Below are positions 1-6,216 of a DNA stretch of 10,168 nt, one piece after another. The translations under genes and the position numbers were made by a program. Numbering within the stretch: position 1 is the first letter of the stretch; every line of letters starts with the position of its first letter. This stretch comes from an uncultured Neisseria sp. (GTDB taxonomy: Bacteria; Pseudomonadota; Gammaproteobacteria; Burkholderiales; Neisseriaceae), in NCBI GenBank assembly GCA_927911515.1, contig CAKMQH010000064.1, forward strand, positions 1 to 10,168. Direction: 5' to 3'. The notes beneath the pieces are model-generated. The model ran no database searches. It had not been told where the DNA came from and saw nothing but the letters and a program-made list of their open reading frames with translations.

Positions 1-23
1 TGATTTAAATTTAATCCACTATA
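1..23. repeat. End of a Correia-type repeat (CREE), cut by the window edge
   Basis: The first bases read TTTAAATTTAATCCACTATA, which matches from memory the terminal inverted repeat of Correia repeat enclosed elements of Neisseria; these start TATAGTGGATTAA on the other strand and end on a duplicated TA. Only the outer end is in the window, so the length and internal type of the element cannot be seen. It abuts the terminator hairpin of the lipoprotein gene. The identification rests on recalled consensus. Confidence 0.55.
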
Positions 24-66
24 AAAACGTCTGAAACCGTATGATTTGGTTTGCAGACCGTTTTTT
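23..66 (-). terminator. Rho-independent terminator of the lipoprotein gene at 80-823
   Basis: Bases 25-38 (AAACGTCTGAAACC) pair with 48-63 (GGTTTGCAGACCGTTT), with two single-base bulges and a 9-base loop. On the minus strand the stem is followed by TTTTTAT, as expected for a terminator just after the minus-strand stop codon at 80-82. The plus strand also ends in T6, so it may work in both directions. The arm contains a degenerate uptake sequence (CGTCTGAA), a common Neisseria arrangement. Confidence 0.6.
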
Positions 67-79
67 AACCTTAAATACC

Positions 80-823
80 TTATCGGGTAGGCGGTTTGGC
101 GTATCCGTTGTCAGCAGGGAACGCCTCAGGTTCGTTGGTGCGGCGGTTCGGGTCGTACAGTTCGAAAATTGCAGTGCCGATTACACCTGTATTGCGGATG
201 GAGCCATTATCCGAGTTGGCGGCATAAGATTCGCGAGGGCTGCTGAAAATAAACGATGCCACTGCGTTGCTGCTTTTGCGAAAACCTTCGATTTCCAAAG
301 AGCCATGGGGGTGCAATACATAACCGCTGGCGTATTTGCTGGCTTGTTTGCCTGAAATCACATCCAAACCATCGACGCTGGCGACGATTTCCAAAGTTTT
401 GTTGCTATTGTTTTTATAGACCAAACGGTATGCTTGACCATCCGTACCGCGCAGATAGTAGTTGCCTCTGTCGCGGAAGATCGGCAACAGGTCGCCGTCA
501 TCACCGCGCACAGACAACTCCACTTTGCCTGAAGCTAAAGAAATCGAATTGACGCTACGACCGTGATAATCTTTGGATGAGTAGTTTAATACGCTTTGTG
601 CCAAAGGTTCACGGCTGACGCGGCGCAAATCTACGGAATGGACAGAAGATTGGACTTCATCACCCCAGCGCGTTCCTAATTTCTCTGCCTTTTGAGCACG
701 CTGGCTCGGCATTGCTGAATTAGCGGCAGCCGGTGCTTCCATTGCTTGATGCGATTGGGAACAGGCTGCTAAAACGGCAGCCAGTAACACCGGCAGCCAT
801 AATTTAAATTTCATTTGAGGCAT
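80..823 (-). CDS. Conserved hypothetical lipoprotein, 247 aa
   Basis: The product starts with a short charged region (MPQMKFK), a hydrophobic stretch and a lipobox LAAC at residues 18-21, so it should be cleaved before Cys21, lipidated and anchored in an envelope membrane. The start at 823 is supported by AGGAG five bases upstream; Met4 is a weaker alternative. The mature part has an Ala/Ser/Gln-rich linker to about residue 45 and then a globular domain. Its C-terminal half has the segments EIVASVDGLDV, GSLEIEGFR and NTGVIGTAIFELYDP, which resemble an unnamed family of proteobacterial exported proteins that I recall but cannot name. No enzymatic motif is visible. The gene stands alone, with a terminator right after it and about 400 bases of noncoding DNA upstream. 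The function is unknown; the envelope location is the firm inference. Confidence 0.85.
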   Translation of the reverse strand: MPQMKFKLWLPVLLAAVLAACSQSHQAMEAPAAANSAMPSQRAQKAEKLGTRWGDEVQSSVHSVDLRRVSREPLAQSVLNYSSKDYHGRSVNSISLASGKVELSVRGDDGDLLPIFRDRGNYYLRGTDGQAYRLVYKNNSNKTLEIVASVDGLDVISGKQASKYASGYVLHPHGSLEIEGFRKSSNAVASFIFSSPRESYAANSDNGSIRNTGVIGTAIFELYDPNRRTNEPEAFPADNGYAKPPTR

Positions 824-1174
824 AATTGCTCCTACGATAAGGTGGATGATGGATAAACAACCTGAAAATACAAAATGAAACTTGCCATATCATTATTGTT
901 TTTTCTAAGTAACAGGAACAATACAGCAAAAGAGTTACCCATATTCTATAAAATTAATCCAAATGGATAGGAAACAGTATTAAATCATATTTAATAGGTT
1001 TATACATCTAAAAGGTTTATTAAAAAATGTTTTTCATTGGAGTGTTGTCAATAAATAGGGTAAATAGAGGTAAAGTCGTCGAATAGGTCGTCTGAAAAAC
1101 ATTTCCAAGTTTTAGTTCATCATGTACAGAAATTTTAAGTAGTACTTTGTCGATTTTGACGACGGAGATTTGTT
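824..1174. other. Noncoding stretch between divergent lipoprotein genes
   Basis: This AT-rich stretch shows no convincing gene on either strand. It should hold the promoter of the minus-strand lipoprotein gene. A perfect TTGACA lies on the minus strand near 1042-1047 (in TTGACAACACTCC), but I see no good -10 box at the right distance, so I do not call it. An uptake sequence lies at 1085-1096. Confidence 0.5.
1085..1096 (+). repeat. DNA uptake sequence, AGGTCGTCTGAA
   Basis: Exact 12-mer of the AG-mucDUS dialect, standing alone with no inverted partner. In Neisseria such sites are bound by the minor pilin ComP and favour uptake of the DNA during transformation. Confidence 0.85.
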
Positions 1175-1202
1175 TTGAGGGAACAGCATTGTTGTGTATA
1201 GT
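1175..1202 (+). promoter_or_regulatory. Probable sigma-70 promoter of the small lipoprotein gene
   Basis: TTGAGG (1175-1180, four of six consensus bases) and TATAGT (1197-1202, five of six) are separated by 16 bases. The start of transcription would be near 1209, leaving a leader of about 40 bases before the start codon near 1249. No operator-like dyad is visible. Confidence 0.45.
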
Positions 1203-1248
1203 AATCTTGATGATACATTAGAAGATGCCTTTATCGAAGGATGAAATG

Positions 1249-1593
1249 ATGATGAAAGTTAAAGTAATTATGCTGGGTATTACCGGCTTGATATTGTCCG
1301 GCTGCTTTTTCGCTAATGATGAAATCAAGTTGGACGATATTGGGAATTTCAAAATTACAGTCAATGAAGATAAGGGTTATAGGCAGGTTCATTTGACAGG
1401 CTTATTAGGCAATAGCGCAATGGGCATCTCAGATATAAAAACAACTTCCCGCAATGATGAGTTGAACATTACTTTATTTCAAAAATTAGCAGGTTCAGAA
1501 TATTCAGGAAAGCTAGATAAAGAAATAGCTCTGGAACACAAAATCAAGAAGATTACTTATGGTTCTAAACACGAGATTATTTGGCAGGAGTAA
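1249..1593 (+). CDS. Small hypothetical lipoprotein, about 114 aa
   Basis: The frame is open from an ATG at 1225, but the better start is in the ATG triplet at 1246/1249/1252. AAGGA at 1237-1241 lies seven bases before 1249, and the longer form would put a charged stretch ahead of the signal peptide. From 1249 the product begins MMKVKV, continues with a hydrophobic segment and reaches a lipobox LSGC, so it should be a lipoprotein of about 96 residues after cleavage. The mature part is rich in Lys, Asp, Glu and Ile, with short alternating segments (KITVNEDKGYRQVHLTGL; NELNITLFQKL-like) that suggest beta strands. I do not recognise the family. The gene has its own promoter upstream and a DUS-pair terminator 75 bases downstream, so it is probably a single-gene unit. 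Its composition is more AT-rich than that of the 80-823 gene. Confidence 0.7.
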   Translation: MMKVKVIMLGITGLILSGCFFANDEIKLDDIGNFKITVNEDKGYRQVHLTGLLGNSAMGISDIKTTSRNDELNITLFQKLAGSEYSGKLDKEIALEHKIKKITYGSKHEIIWQE

Positions 1594-1667
1594 ATAGGTT
1601 TATATGCCAGTATCTCTCTTGTTTTTTGAAATGCGATTAGCTGTTTTTAAATTACTAAACACAACAA

Positions 1668-1702
1668 AAAAGGTCGTCTGAAAAATTTTCAGACGACCTT
1701 TT
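1668..1702. terminator. Bidirectional terminator built from an inverted DUS pair
   Basis: AGGTCGTCTGAA (1671-1682) and its complement TTCAGACGACCT (1688-1699) form a near-perfect hairpin with flanking A4 and T4-5 runs. It lies between two converging genes, the plus-strand lipoprotein gene ending at 1593 and the minus-strand arsR-type gene ending at 1749, and should stop transcription from both sides. Confidence 0.85.
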
Positions 1703-1748
1703 AGGTTAATTTTTCCGATTAGTTTGTCTAAGGCAGTACAACCACATT

Positions 1749-2051
1749 TTAATCTTTTTCTGCACAGAAAAAGGAATACAGGAGCTGTATCATCTCGTTG
1801 ACTCGTGGATTGGCAATGTAATATTGCCGCTCTCGGTGGTTCACTTCAAAAGACACCAATCCGGCCTCGCGCAACAGGGCTAATTGGCTGGACATTGCCG
1901 CTTGAGGCAGACCAGATGATTCAGCCAGTTCGGTTACATTGTACGGTCTTTCGTGCAGCTTACACAGTACGGCGAGACGGTGGGGGTTTGCCAGAAGTTT
2001 AAGGAAAGCGGTGGCTTCTTCGTAGGGCGGTTGATTGTCGGCTGTGGTCAT
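1749..2051 (-). CDS. ArsR/SmtB-family repressor, probable persulfide sensor (BigR/SqrR/YgaV type), 100 aa
   Basis: This is a complete winged-helix protein of typical ArsR length. The core reads LLANPHRLAVLCKL (19-32), the recognition-helix region VTELAESSGLPQAAMSSQLALLREAGLV (39-66) and the wing SFEVNHRERQYYIAN (67-81). Cys30, in the LCKL helix, and Cys96, in SFFC near the C-terminus, are the only cysteines. Their positions match the dithiol pair that forms a sulfur bridge in BigR and SqrR, releasing the operator. The CxC metal site of ArsR or CadC sensors is absent. It is the second gene of its unit, 79 bases after the rhodanese gene, as in the E. coli ygaV-ygaP pair but in the opposite order. 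AAAGGG lies about seven bases before the ATG. It probably represses the promoter at 2946-2972 and perhaps a weak one in the gap. The persulfide role is inferred from family and context. Confidence 0.9.
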   Translation of the reverse strand: MTTADNQPPYEEATAFLKLLANPHRLAVLCKLHERPYNVTELAESSGLPQAAMSSQLALLREAGLVSFEVNHRERQYYIANPRVNEMIQLLYSFFCAEKD

Positions 2052-2083
2052 GGTTTGCCCTTTTCTGCAAATAAGAAAGTTGG

Positions 2084-2112
2084 ATTATCAGCCATAACTG
2101 CCTCAACAGCAA
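2084..2112 (-). promoter_or_regulatory. Possible internal promoter for the arsR-type gene
   Basis: On the minus strand TTGCTG (2112-2107) and GATAAT (2089-2084) are 17 bases apart, in the gap between the rhodanese gene and the arsR-type gene. The -10 is good, but the -35 matches only three bases. It could give the repressor a basal supply independent of the main promoter. Confidence 0.3.
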
Positions 2113-2114
2113 CT

Positions 2115-2126
2115 TTCAGACGACCT
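2115..2126 (-). repeat. DNA uptake sequence (minus strand)
   Basis: Exact AGGTCGTCTGAA on the minus strand, a few bases after the stop codon of the rhodanese gene. It has no inverted partner nearby, so it is not a terminator and transcription can continue into the arsR-type gene. Confidence 0.85.
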
Positions 2127-2130
2127 CTGT

Positions 2131-2874
2131 TTAACGGTTCCATGGCATTTTAGCCAGTAGTCGTGCCATGCCGCAGAATCCGGTTAAACCGGCTGTCAAC
2201 AGGCCTGCGCCGACTGCTGCGTCTATCAGGTAAAACCAAGGCGACACCAGCGAACCTGCCAACACGCCGAACAGAACCAATCCGCCTGCGATGGTTTGCA
2301 CCTGCCGCATGATGTCCGGTGCAGCGTGTTCGGCGATTATGGGGAGACCTGCGGCTTTCCATGCCTGCAAACCGCCTTCAAGAATGTAGCACTCGCGTCC
2401 CCGAGCAAGTTCCGACAATGCTGCTTCTGCCTGCGCCGTGCGTTTGCCACCCAAGCAATAAAAAATCAGACAGGGCGCGGTGTTGTCGGGCAGTTTGTCG
2501 CGATGCTGTTCCGGTGGTAGGGACAATGCGCCGCCGATATGCCCACCCCGATATTCTGCTTGGCTGCGAATGTCTGCCGCTATCGCGCCTTCACGGATTT
2601 TCGCTGCCGCTTCCGCAGGAGTAATTCGTGGAAGTTGCCCTTCTTTACTCATGTCTTTACTCATGTTTTGTTTTTTTTTTATTTTTTTGTTGATGTGGCA
2701 GGTATTGATGCCCAATAAGCTATACAACGCGCAGCTTCCTATCAAGGCGGTAGCCAGCGGGATGATGCCCAACCAACCCCACCAGCCGATTTGACCTGTT
2801 GCAGCGGCGGCGATTAAGGCTACTCCAATGATAATACGGAGAGTGCGATCCAAAGTACCTAAATTACGTTTCAT
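2131..2874 (-). CDS. Membrane rhodanese, DUF2892-rhodanese-DUF2892 fusion (YgaP-like), 247 aa
   Basis: Three parts are visible. Residues 1-62 are a complete DUF2892 unit (TLDRTLRIIIGVALI, GWWGWLGIIPL, YSLLGINTC) with two membrane segments. Residues 71-180 are a rhodanese domain with D101, EYRGGHIGGA and the active-site loop C140-LGGKR. Residues 187-247 are a second transmembrane domain ending GFCGMARLLAKMPWNR, like the C-terminus of E. coli YgaP. It should carry sulfur from persulfide donors on Cys140 at the inner membrane. AAGGAG seven bases before the ATG sets the start at 2874. YgaP itself is only rhodanese plus the C-terminal membrane domain, and the first DUF2892 unit has the length and ending of a stand-alone protein. 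The join, NKKIKKKQNM, is encoded by an A7-T-A10 run and is followed by Met71 and Met75, either of which could start a separate rhodanese. It is the first gene of a unit with the arsR-type gene. Confidence 0.9.
   Translation of the reverse strand: MKRNLGTLDRTLRIIIGVALIAAAATGQIGWWGWLGIIPLATALIGSCALYSLLGINTCHINKKIKKKQNMSKDMSKEGQLPRITPAEAAAKIREGAIAADIRSQAEYRGGHIGGALSLPPEQHRDKLPDNTAPCLIFYCLGGKRTAQAEAALSELARGRECYILEGGLQAWKAAGLPIIAEHAAPDIMRQVQTIAGGLVLFGVLAGSLVSPWFYLIDAAVGAGLLTAGLTGFCGMARLLAKMPWNR
2643..2666 (-). repeat. 12-bp tandem duplication at the rhodanese start
   Basis: CTTTACTCATGT occurs twice without a gap (2643-2654 and 2655-2666). On the coding strand each copy is ACATGAGTAAAG and carries an in-frame ATG, giving MSKD-MSKE. 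It therefore supplies two possible start codons for an independent rhodanese protein. The duplication keeps the frame. Confidence 0.8.
2671..2688 (-). repeat. Homopolymer tract, A7-T-A10 on the coding strand
   Basis: The plus strand reads T10 (2671-2680), A, T7 (2682-2688). On the coding strand it encodes KKIKKK between the first DUF2892 unit and the rhodanese. Loss of one A from the A10 run changes the reading to AAA AAC AAA ACA TGA, so the first product would stop at a TGA overlapping the rhodanese ATG. Gain of one A would stop it at GAG TAA a few bases later. Such runs are prone to replication and transcriptional slippage. Confidence 0.75.
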
Positions 2875-2934
2875 TTAATTGCTCCTTGTTTGAGAGTGAT
2901 TCATCTAAAAATAAAAATATATAATAAAAATCAT

Positions 2935-2952
2935 ATATAAGAAATATTATAT
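2935..2952. promoter_or_regulatory. Candidate operator dyad over the -10 box
   Basis: ATATAA (2935-2940) and TTATAT (2947-2952) form a perfect inverted repeat with a 6-base spacer, covering the -10 hexamer and likely start of the minus-strand promoter. The AT-rich dyad and its location suit an ArsR-family repressor, and the repressor gene is two cistrons downstream. The surroundings are very AT-rich, so a chance dyad is possible. Confidence 0.45.
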
Positions 2953-2972
2953 CTTTTGGATAATTGTGTCAA
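2946..2972 (-). promoter_or_regulatory. Promoter of the rhodanese-arsR unit
   Basis: On the minus strand there is a perfect TTGACA (2972-2967) and a perfect TATAAT (2951-2946), 15 bases apart. A TAATAT two bases further on would give 17-base spacing. The leader to the ATG at 2874 is about 65 bases and AT-rich. The unusually tight spacing may lower basal strength. Confidence 0.6.
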
Positions 2973-3067
2973 ACAGTTTGTAGCCATGCGGTTCAGAAAG
3001 ATGAGATAACCTTATTTTTAAACGGGTATGTGCAAGCTAAGTTATACCTGATTTGCGACACACAAGG

Positions 3068-3114
3068 AAAAGGTCGTCTGAAAATCGGTAAAACCGATTT
3101 TCAGACGACCTTTT
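3068..3114. terminator. Bidirectional terminator, DUS pair with GGTaaaACC core
   Basis: Two perfect 22-base arms (3068-3089 and 3093-3114) flank an AAA loop. Each arm contains an exact DUS and ends in A4 or T4. On the minus strand it lies 90 bases after the hsdM stop codon, so it should end the hsd operon. It also separates that operon from the divergent rhodanese promoter. A very similar but eroded copy lies at 9522-9566. Confidence 0.85.
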
Positions 3115-3202
3115 ATACCTCTACTTAGCAAGCTAATTCACAAAATCATTGAAGTTGTAATGAGATTCGGCAGTTGTCTTAGTCTATTAATTGATGGTCT
3201 GA

Positions 3203-4699
3203 CTAATCCGCCAACTGCTCGGCAACGCTTCGAAAACTCATCAAAGCCGCTTCGATATTTTCAATGATTTCATAGGCTAAAATATCGGGGGCGGGCAGAT
3301 TGTCCAAGTCGGTTAAAGAATGGTCTTTCAGCCAGAAAATATCCAAGCTGGTTTTTTCGCGCTGATTGATTTCATCGATACTAAATTTACGCCAGCGTCC
3401 GTCGGGATTGTTTTCGGCATGATAGGTTTCTGCGCGCTTTGAACGGTCTTCGGGGCAATAGCAGGTAATGAAATCCTGCAAATCCGCCAACTGCATCGGT
3501 TTTTTCTTCAGCGTATGATGCACGTTGGTGCGGTAGTCATACACCCAGACTTCTTGGGTAACGGCCTTTTCCTGTGCGGGGCGGTTATCAAAGAACAACA
3601 CATTTGCTTTCACGCCTTGGGCGTAGAAAATACCCGTTGGCAAACGCAAAATCGTATGCAAATCAGTCATCTGTAACAATTTTTTACGCACAGTTTCGCC
3701 TGCGCCGCCTTCAAAAAGCACATTGTCGGGCACGACCACGGCAGCCCGCCCGTTGTTTTTGAGCATGGTGTAAATATGCTGCAAGAAGTTGACTTGTTTG
3801 TTGGAGGTGGTTGCCCAAAAGTCTTGGCGGTTATAGACAAAATCTTCGGTTTCGGCTTCGCCCTCGGCATTGGTAATGGTCATGCTGCTTTTTTTGCCGA
3901 ATGGCGGATTGGCTAAAACCAAGTCCACTTTGCGTGCGCTTGGCGCAACCAAGGAGTCATCGGAGCTGATCGGGCTATCGCCGTCCATTTCGCCGATGCC
4001 GTGTAAAAACAGGTTCATCAAACACAAACGGCGGGTATTGGCGACGATTTCATTGCCGAAAAACGTCCCTTTTTTTAACCGCTCTTTTTGGTCGGTGTTT
4101 AGATTGGCGTGTTTTTCCAAATAGCTGTATGCCGCCAATAAAAAGCCGCCGGTGCCTGCTGCCGGGTCGGCAATCAGAGTATCCGGCTGCGGGCGGACGC
4201 ATTCGACAATTGCTTGAATCAAAGCACGCGGCGTAAAGTATTGCCCCGCGCCGGATTTGGTATCTTCGGCATTCTTTTCCAAAATGCCTTCGTAAATATC
4301 GCCTTTTACATCCACGCCCAAGCGCGTCCATTTGGTTTCATCAATCATCGCGACCAAACGGGATAATTTGGCAGGGTCTTGGATTTTGTTTTGCGCCTTG
4401 GCAAAGATTTGCCCAAGCAAGCCTTTACGCATACTTAAATCGCGCAACAAAGCAAGATAATGGCTTTCCAATTCCGCGCCTGTGCGGTCGGTCAGACTTT
4501 TCCAGTTGTATTCTTCGGGAATGCCGACATCACGATTGTAGGGCGGCTGGCTGTATTCAAACGCCATCTTCAAGAAAATCAGATAGGTAATCTGCTCCAA
4601 ATAGTCGCCGTAGCTCACGCCGTCATCGCGCAGCATATGGCAGAAACTCCAAACCTTTTGGACGATGGCGTTTGAAGTGTGGTTTTGCGTTGTGGTCAT
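3203..4699 (-). CDS. hsdM: Type I restriction-modification methyltransferase subunit HsdM, 498 aa
   Basis: HsdM transfers a methyl group from S-adenosylmethionine to adenine N6 at sites chosen by HsdS, working as M2S1, and joins HsdR for cutting. The N-terminal helical domain (about 8-150) is followed by the methylase domain with GQYFTPR (152-158), the SAM-binding motif I DPAAGTGGF (178-186) and the catalytic motif IV NPPF (264-267). PDNVLFEGG (324-332) and LPTGIF (353-358) are further conserved N6-methylase segments. The length is normal and no lesion is seen. The ATG overlaps the hsdS stop codon (ATGA, 4 bases), so translation is probably coupled to hsdS. AAAGAG lies about nine bases upstream. 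It is the last gene of the order R-S-M. Without a working HsdS it should have no targeted activity, but the intact frame suggests recent or reversible loss of its partner. Confidence 0.96.
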   Translation of the reverse strand: MTTTQNHTSNAIVQKVWSFCHMLRDDGVSYGDYLEQITYLIFLKMAFEYSQPPYNRDVGIPEEYNWKSLTDRTGAELESHYLALLRDLSMRKGLLGQIFAKAQNKIQDPAKLSRLVAMIDETKWTRLGVDVKGDIYEGILEKNAEDTKSGAGQYFTPRALIQAIVECVRPQPDTLIADPAAGTGGFLLAAYSYLEKHANLNTDQKERLKKGTFFGNEIVANTRRLCLMNLFLHGIGEMDGDSPISSDDSLVAPSARKVDLVLANPPFGKKSSMTITNAEGEAETEDFVYNRQDFWATTSNKQVNFLQHIYTMLKNNGRAAVVVPDNVLFEGGAGETVRKKLLQMTDLHTILRLPTGIFYAQGVKANVLFFDNRPAQEKAVTQEVWVYDYRTNVHHTLKKKPMQLADLQDFITCYCPEDRSKRAETYHAENNPDGRWRKFSIDEINQREKTSLDIFWLKDHSLTDLDNLPAPDILAYEIIENIEAALMSFRSVAEQLAD

Positions 4700-4730
4700 A
4701 TTCGTTTTCTCTTTAATTTATTTATCCAAA

Positions 4731-4742
4731 AGGCTGCCTGAA
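4731..4742 (+). repeat. Foreign-dialect uptake sequence AGGCTGCCTGAA in hsdS
   Basis: This 12-mer differs from the local DUS at two positions and equals, from memory, the dialect of Simonsiella (AG-simDUS). It lies near the 3' end of hsdS and encodes FQAA. The local dialect is absent here, which suggests that this part of hsdS came from another member of the Neisseriaceae. Confidence 0.55.
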
Positions 4743-5480
4743 AAGCCGCTTTTAAGACCGCCTGTTTGAGCAACTCGGCTTGTTTGAGTTGTTTGGCAAG
4801 TTCGGCGGCGAGTTGGTCGCAGGCGGTAAGTTTGGTTTCTAAAATGGCAACGATTTGGGTTTGTTCTGCTAGGGAGCAAACTGGAATAATTAAGTTAGCT
4901 ACTTTTGTTAAACTTAATGTATGTAATCCTGTTGTTGAACTTGCAACATTTATAATTCTTTCTCTTCCCATAGGAGAAATTAGAAAATAAAGTGCAAATT
5001 TAGGTAGTACAAAAGGATAGCATCGAGCTTTAATTAAATGGTTTTGGTGATAACAAGGGTTAATAGTATTATTCCAAATAGCCACTCGTCCTATTTGTTC
5101 AATACTGCCATTCCCTTCAACAATAAGTAAATCATTCGTCTGCAACAATGTTCGTGCTTTTTCATTTTCTTGAATTCCTATTGTCGCAATTTCGTCTAAC
5201 TTCAACTCATTAGCGTAAACATTAGCAACTCGTAAATAAGGAACTTTTTCTTTAAATGAACCGCGTTTGGCATTTTTGGTTAATCCGCCTGAAATTTCTG
5301 CTAACGTGTCCAACGAGAAGTTAAACCACCCCCTCGGCAAATCTGCAAAATTTTCTTCAAATTTGACTGCTTGTGTCGACGCTTTGGGCTTGCTCGGTTT
5401 TTTCCCTTCTTTTCCATTTTGTTCCCATTGGCTGACGGCTGTTTGCCAGCCGGCAAGCTGTTGGGCGTGGTGTTGTTCGC

Positions 5481-5523
5481 GGGTCGTCTGAATTTGGGCG
5501 AGCAGTTCGTTTTCAGACGGCAA
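5481..5523. repeat. Two variant uptake sequences in opposite orientation in the hsdS linker
   Basis: GGGTCGTCTGAA (5481-5492, plus, 11 of 12 to the local DUS) and TTGCCGTCTGAA (5512-5523, minus) lie 19 bases apart. The second contains GCCGTCTGAA, the ten-base core used by meningococci and gonococci. Both are coding, in the hydrophilic linker between the central helix and TRD2 (PSE and QTTR), so they lie next to the join where TRDs are exchanged. Confidence 0.6.
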
Positions 5524-5622
5524 GGTGTCCGCGTGCTTGCTGCGCCATTCTTTGGTGAGTTCGCCGTTAAAGGCGTTTTTGAGCAGGGATTGGCGGTATT
5601 GTTGGATTTGCTGCGCTGCGGT

Positions 5623-5634
5623 TTCAGACGACCT
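5623..5634 (-). repeat. DNA uptake sequence inside hsdS, at the frameshift
   Basis: Exact AGGTCGTCTGAA on the minus strand. Its last codons read GGT CGT CTG AAA (GRLK) in the TRD1 frame, and the coding frame changes at the A run at its end (5622-5624). Confidence 0.85.
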
Positions 5635-6216
5635 ATGCCTTCGTCGATTTCGTCAAACAGGCTTTCGATTTTATTGACGATGGCTTGTTGGGTTTCAAGT
5701 GGGGGAATGGGTATTTTAATTCTTTCATACTCTTTAAATTTGAGATTTCTTAGATTATTACTTCCCGCCTGATATGAAATAATTTTTCCTGATAAATAAA
5801 AATAGGAAAGATAGTAGTTTAAAAAAGTAGAATTAATTTTTTCATTTGGTCTAATTAAACGTAAAAAATTCGTGCAGACAACAGGATTGTTGAAATTTGA
5901 CAGAACTTGTTTTGTAATCAATGCCGTTCTTCCAACGGGCTGCTCAGGTCCACCACCTGAAATCTCAATTAGAATATCGTTTTCTTGAATTTGGCGATTT
6001 TGAAGACTAGATATTTTTATTTTTCGTAGAGCTGCCGTTGAAGCTTTATCATTTTTCCAATTACGGAATTCAGCACCACGAATACAATTAACGAGAATAA
6101 AATTCTCATCATTATAATTTTCATCTTTTCCCCAATCGCCACCAATAACATGACTTAGTAAGTTTTGTAACGGCTGCGTTTTCCACCCTTCAGCAATTGC
6201 TGTTCTGTGGTCATTT

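Larger units (their letters stand above)
4696..6214 (-). pseudogene. hsdS: Type I specificity subunit HsdS, broken by two frameshifts (506 aa if repaired)
   Basis: HsdS reads the two-part target site through two recognition domains (TRDs). Three frames must be joined. The first encodes MTTEQQL from the ATG at 6214. The second, from 6191 to about 5625, encodes TRD1 (EGWKTQPLQNL onward) and the first conserved region (IPIPPLETQQ near 168-177, then a helix to GRLK near 197). The third, to the stop at 4696, encodes QQIQQYRQSLLKNAFNGEL, a linker, TRD2 (from LPRGW near 293), IPVCSLAEQ near 444 and a final helix. One base is missing near 6189-6196 (LPEGW is expected) and one near 5622-5624 (AAA where AAAA restores the frame). 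The span of 1519 plus 2 bases gives 507 whole codons. The 3' part, read from TTG at 5523, could still make TRD2 plus the final helix (275 aa). Without repair, TRD1 has no in-frame ATG. The TRDs are AT-rich. hsdR ends 2 bases upstream and hsdM overlaps by 4. Confidence 0.9.

Noticed and set aside
993..1604. 12-bp direct repeat AATAGGTTTATA at 993 and 1593 flanking the small lipoprotein gene
   Set aside because: It is too long for a usual target duplication given no mobile gene between, and repeats of this size are expected by chance in AT-rich DNA of this length.
5301..5632. Tail of the TRD1 frame continuing as a Pro/Lys/Asn-rich sequence
   Set aside because: After GRLK the frame has no HsdS similarity, while another frame continues the conserved helix. 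It is the out-of-frame readthrough of the frameshift, not a new domain.
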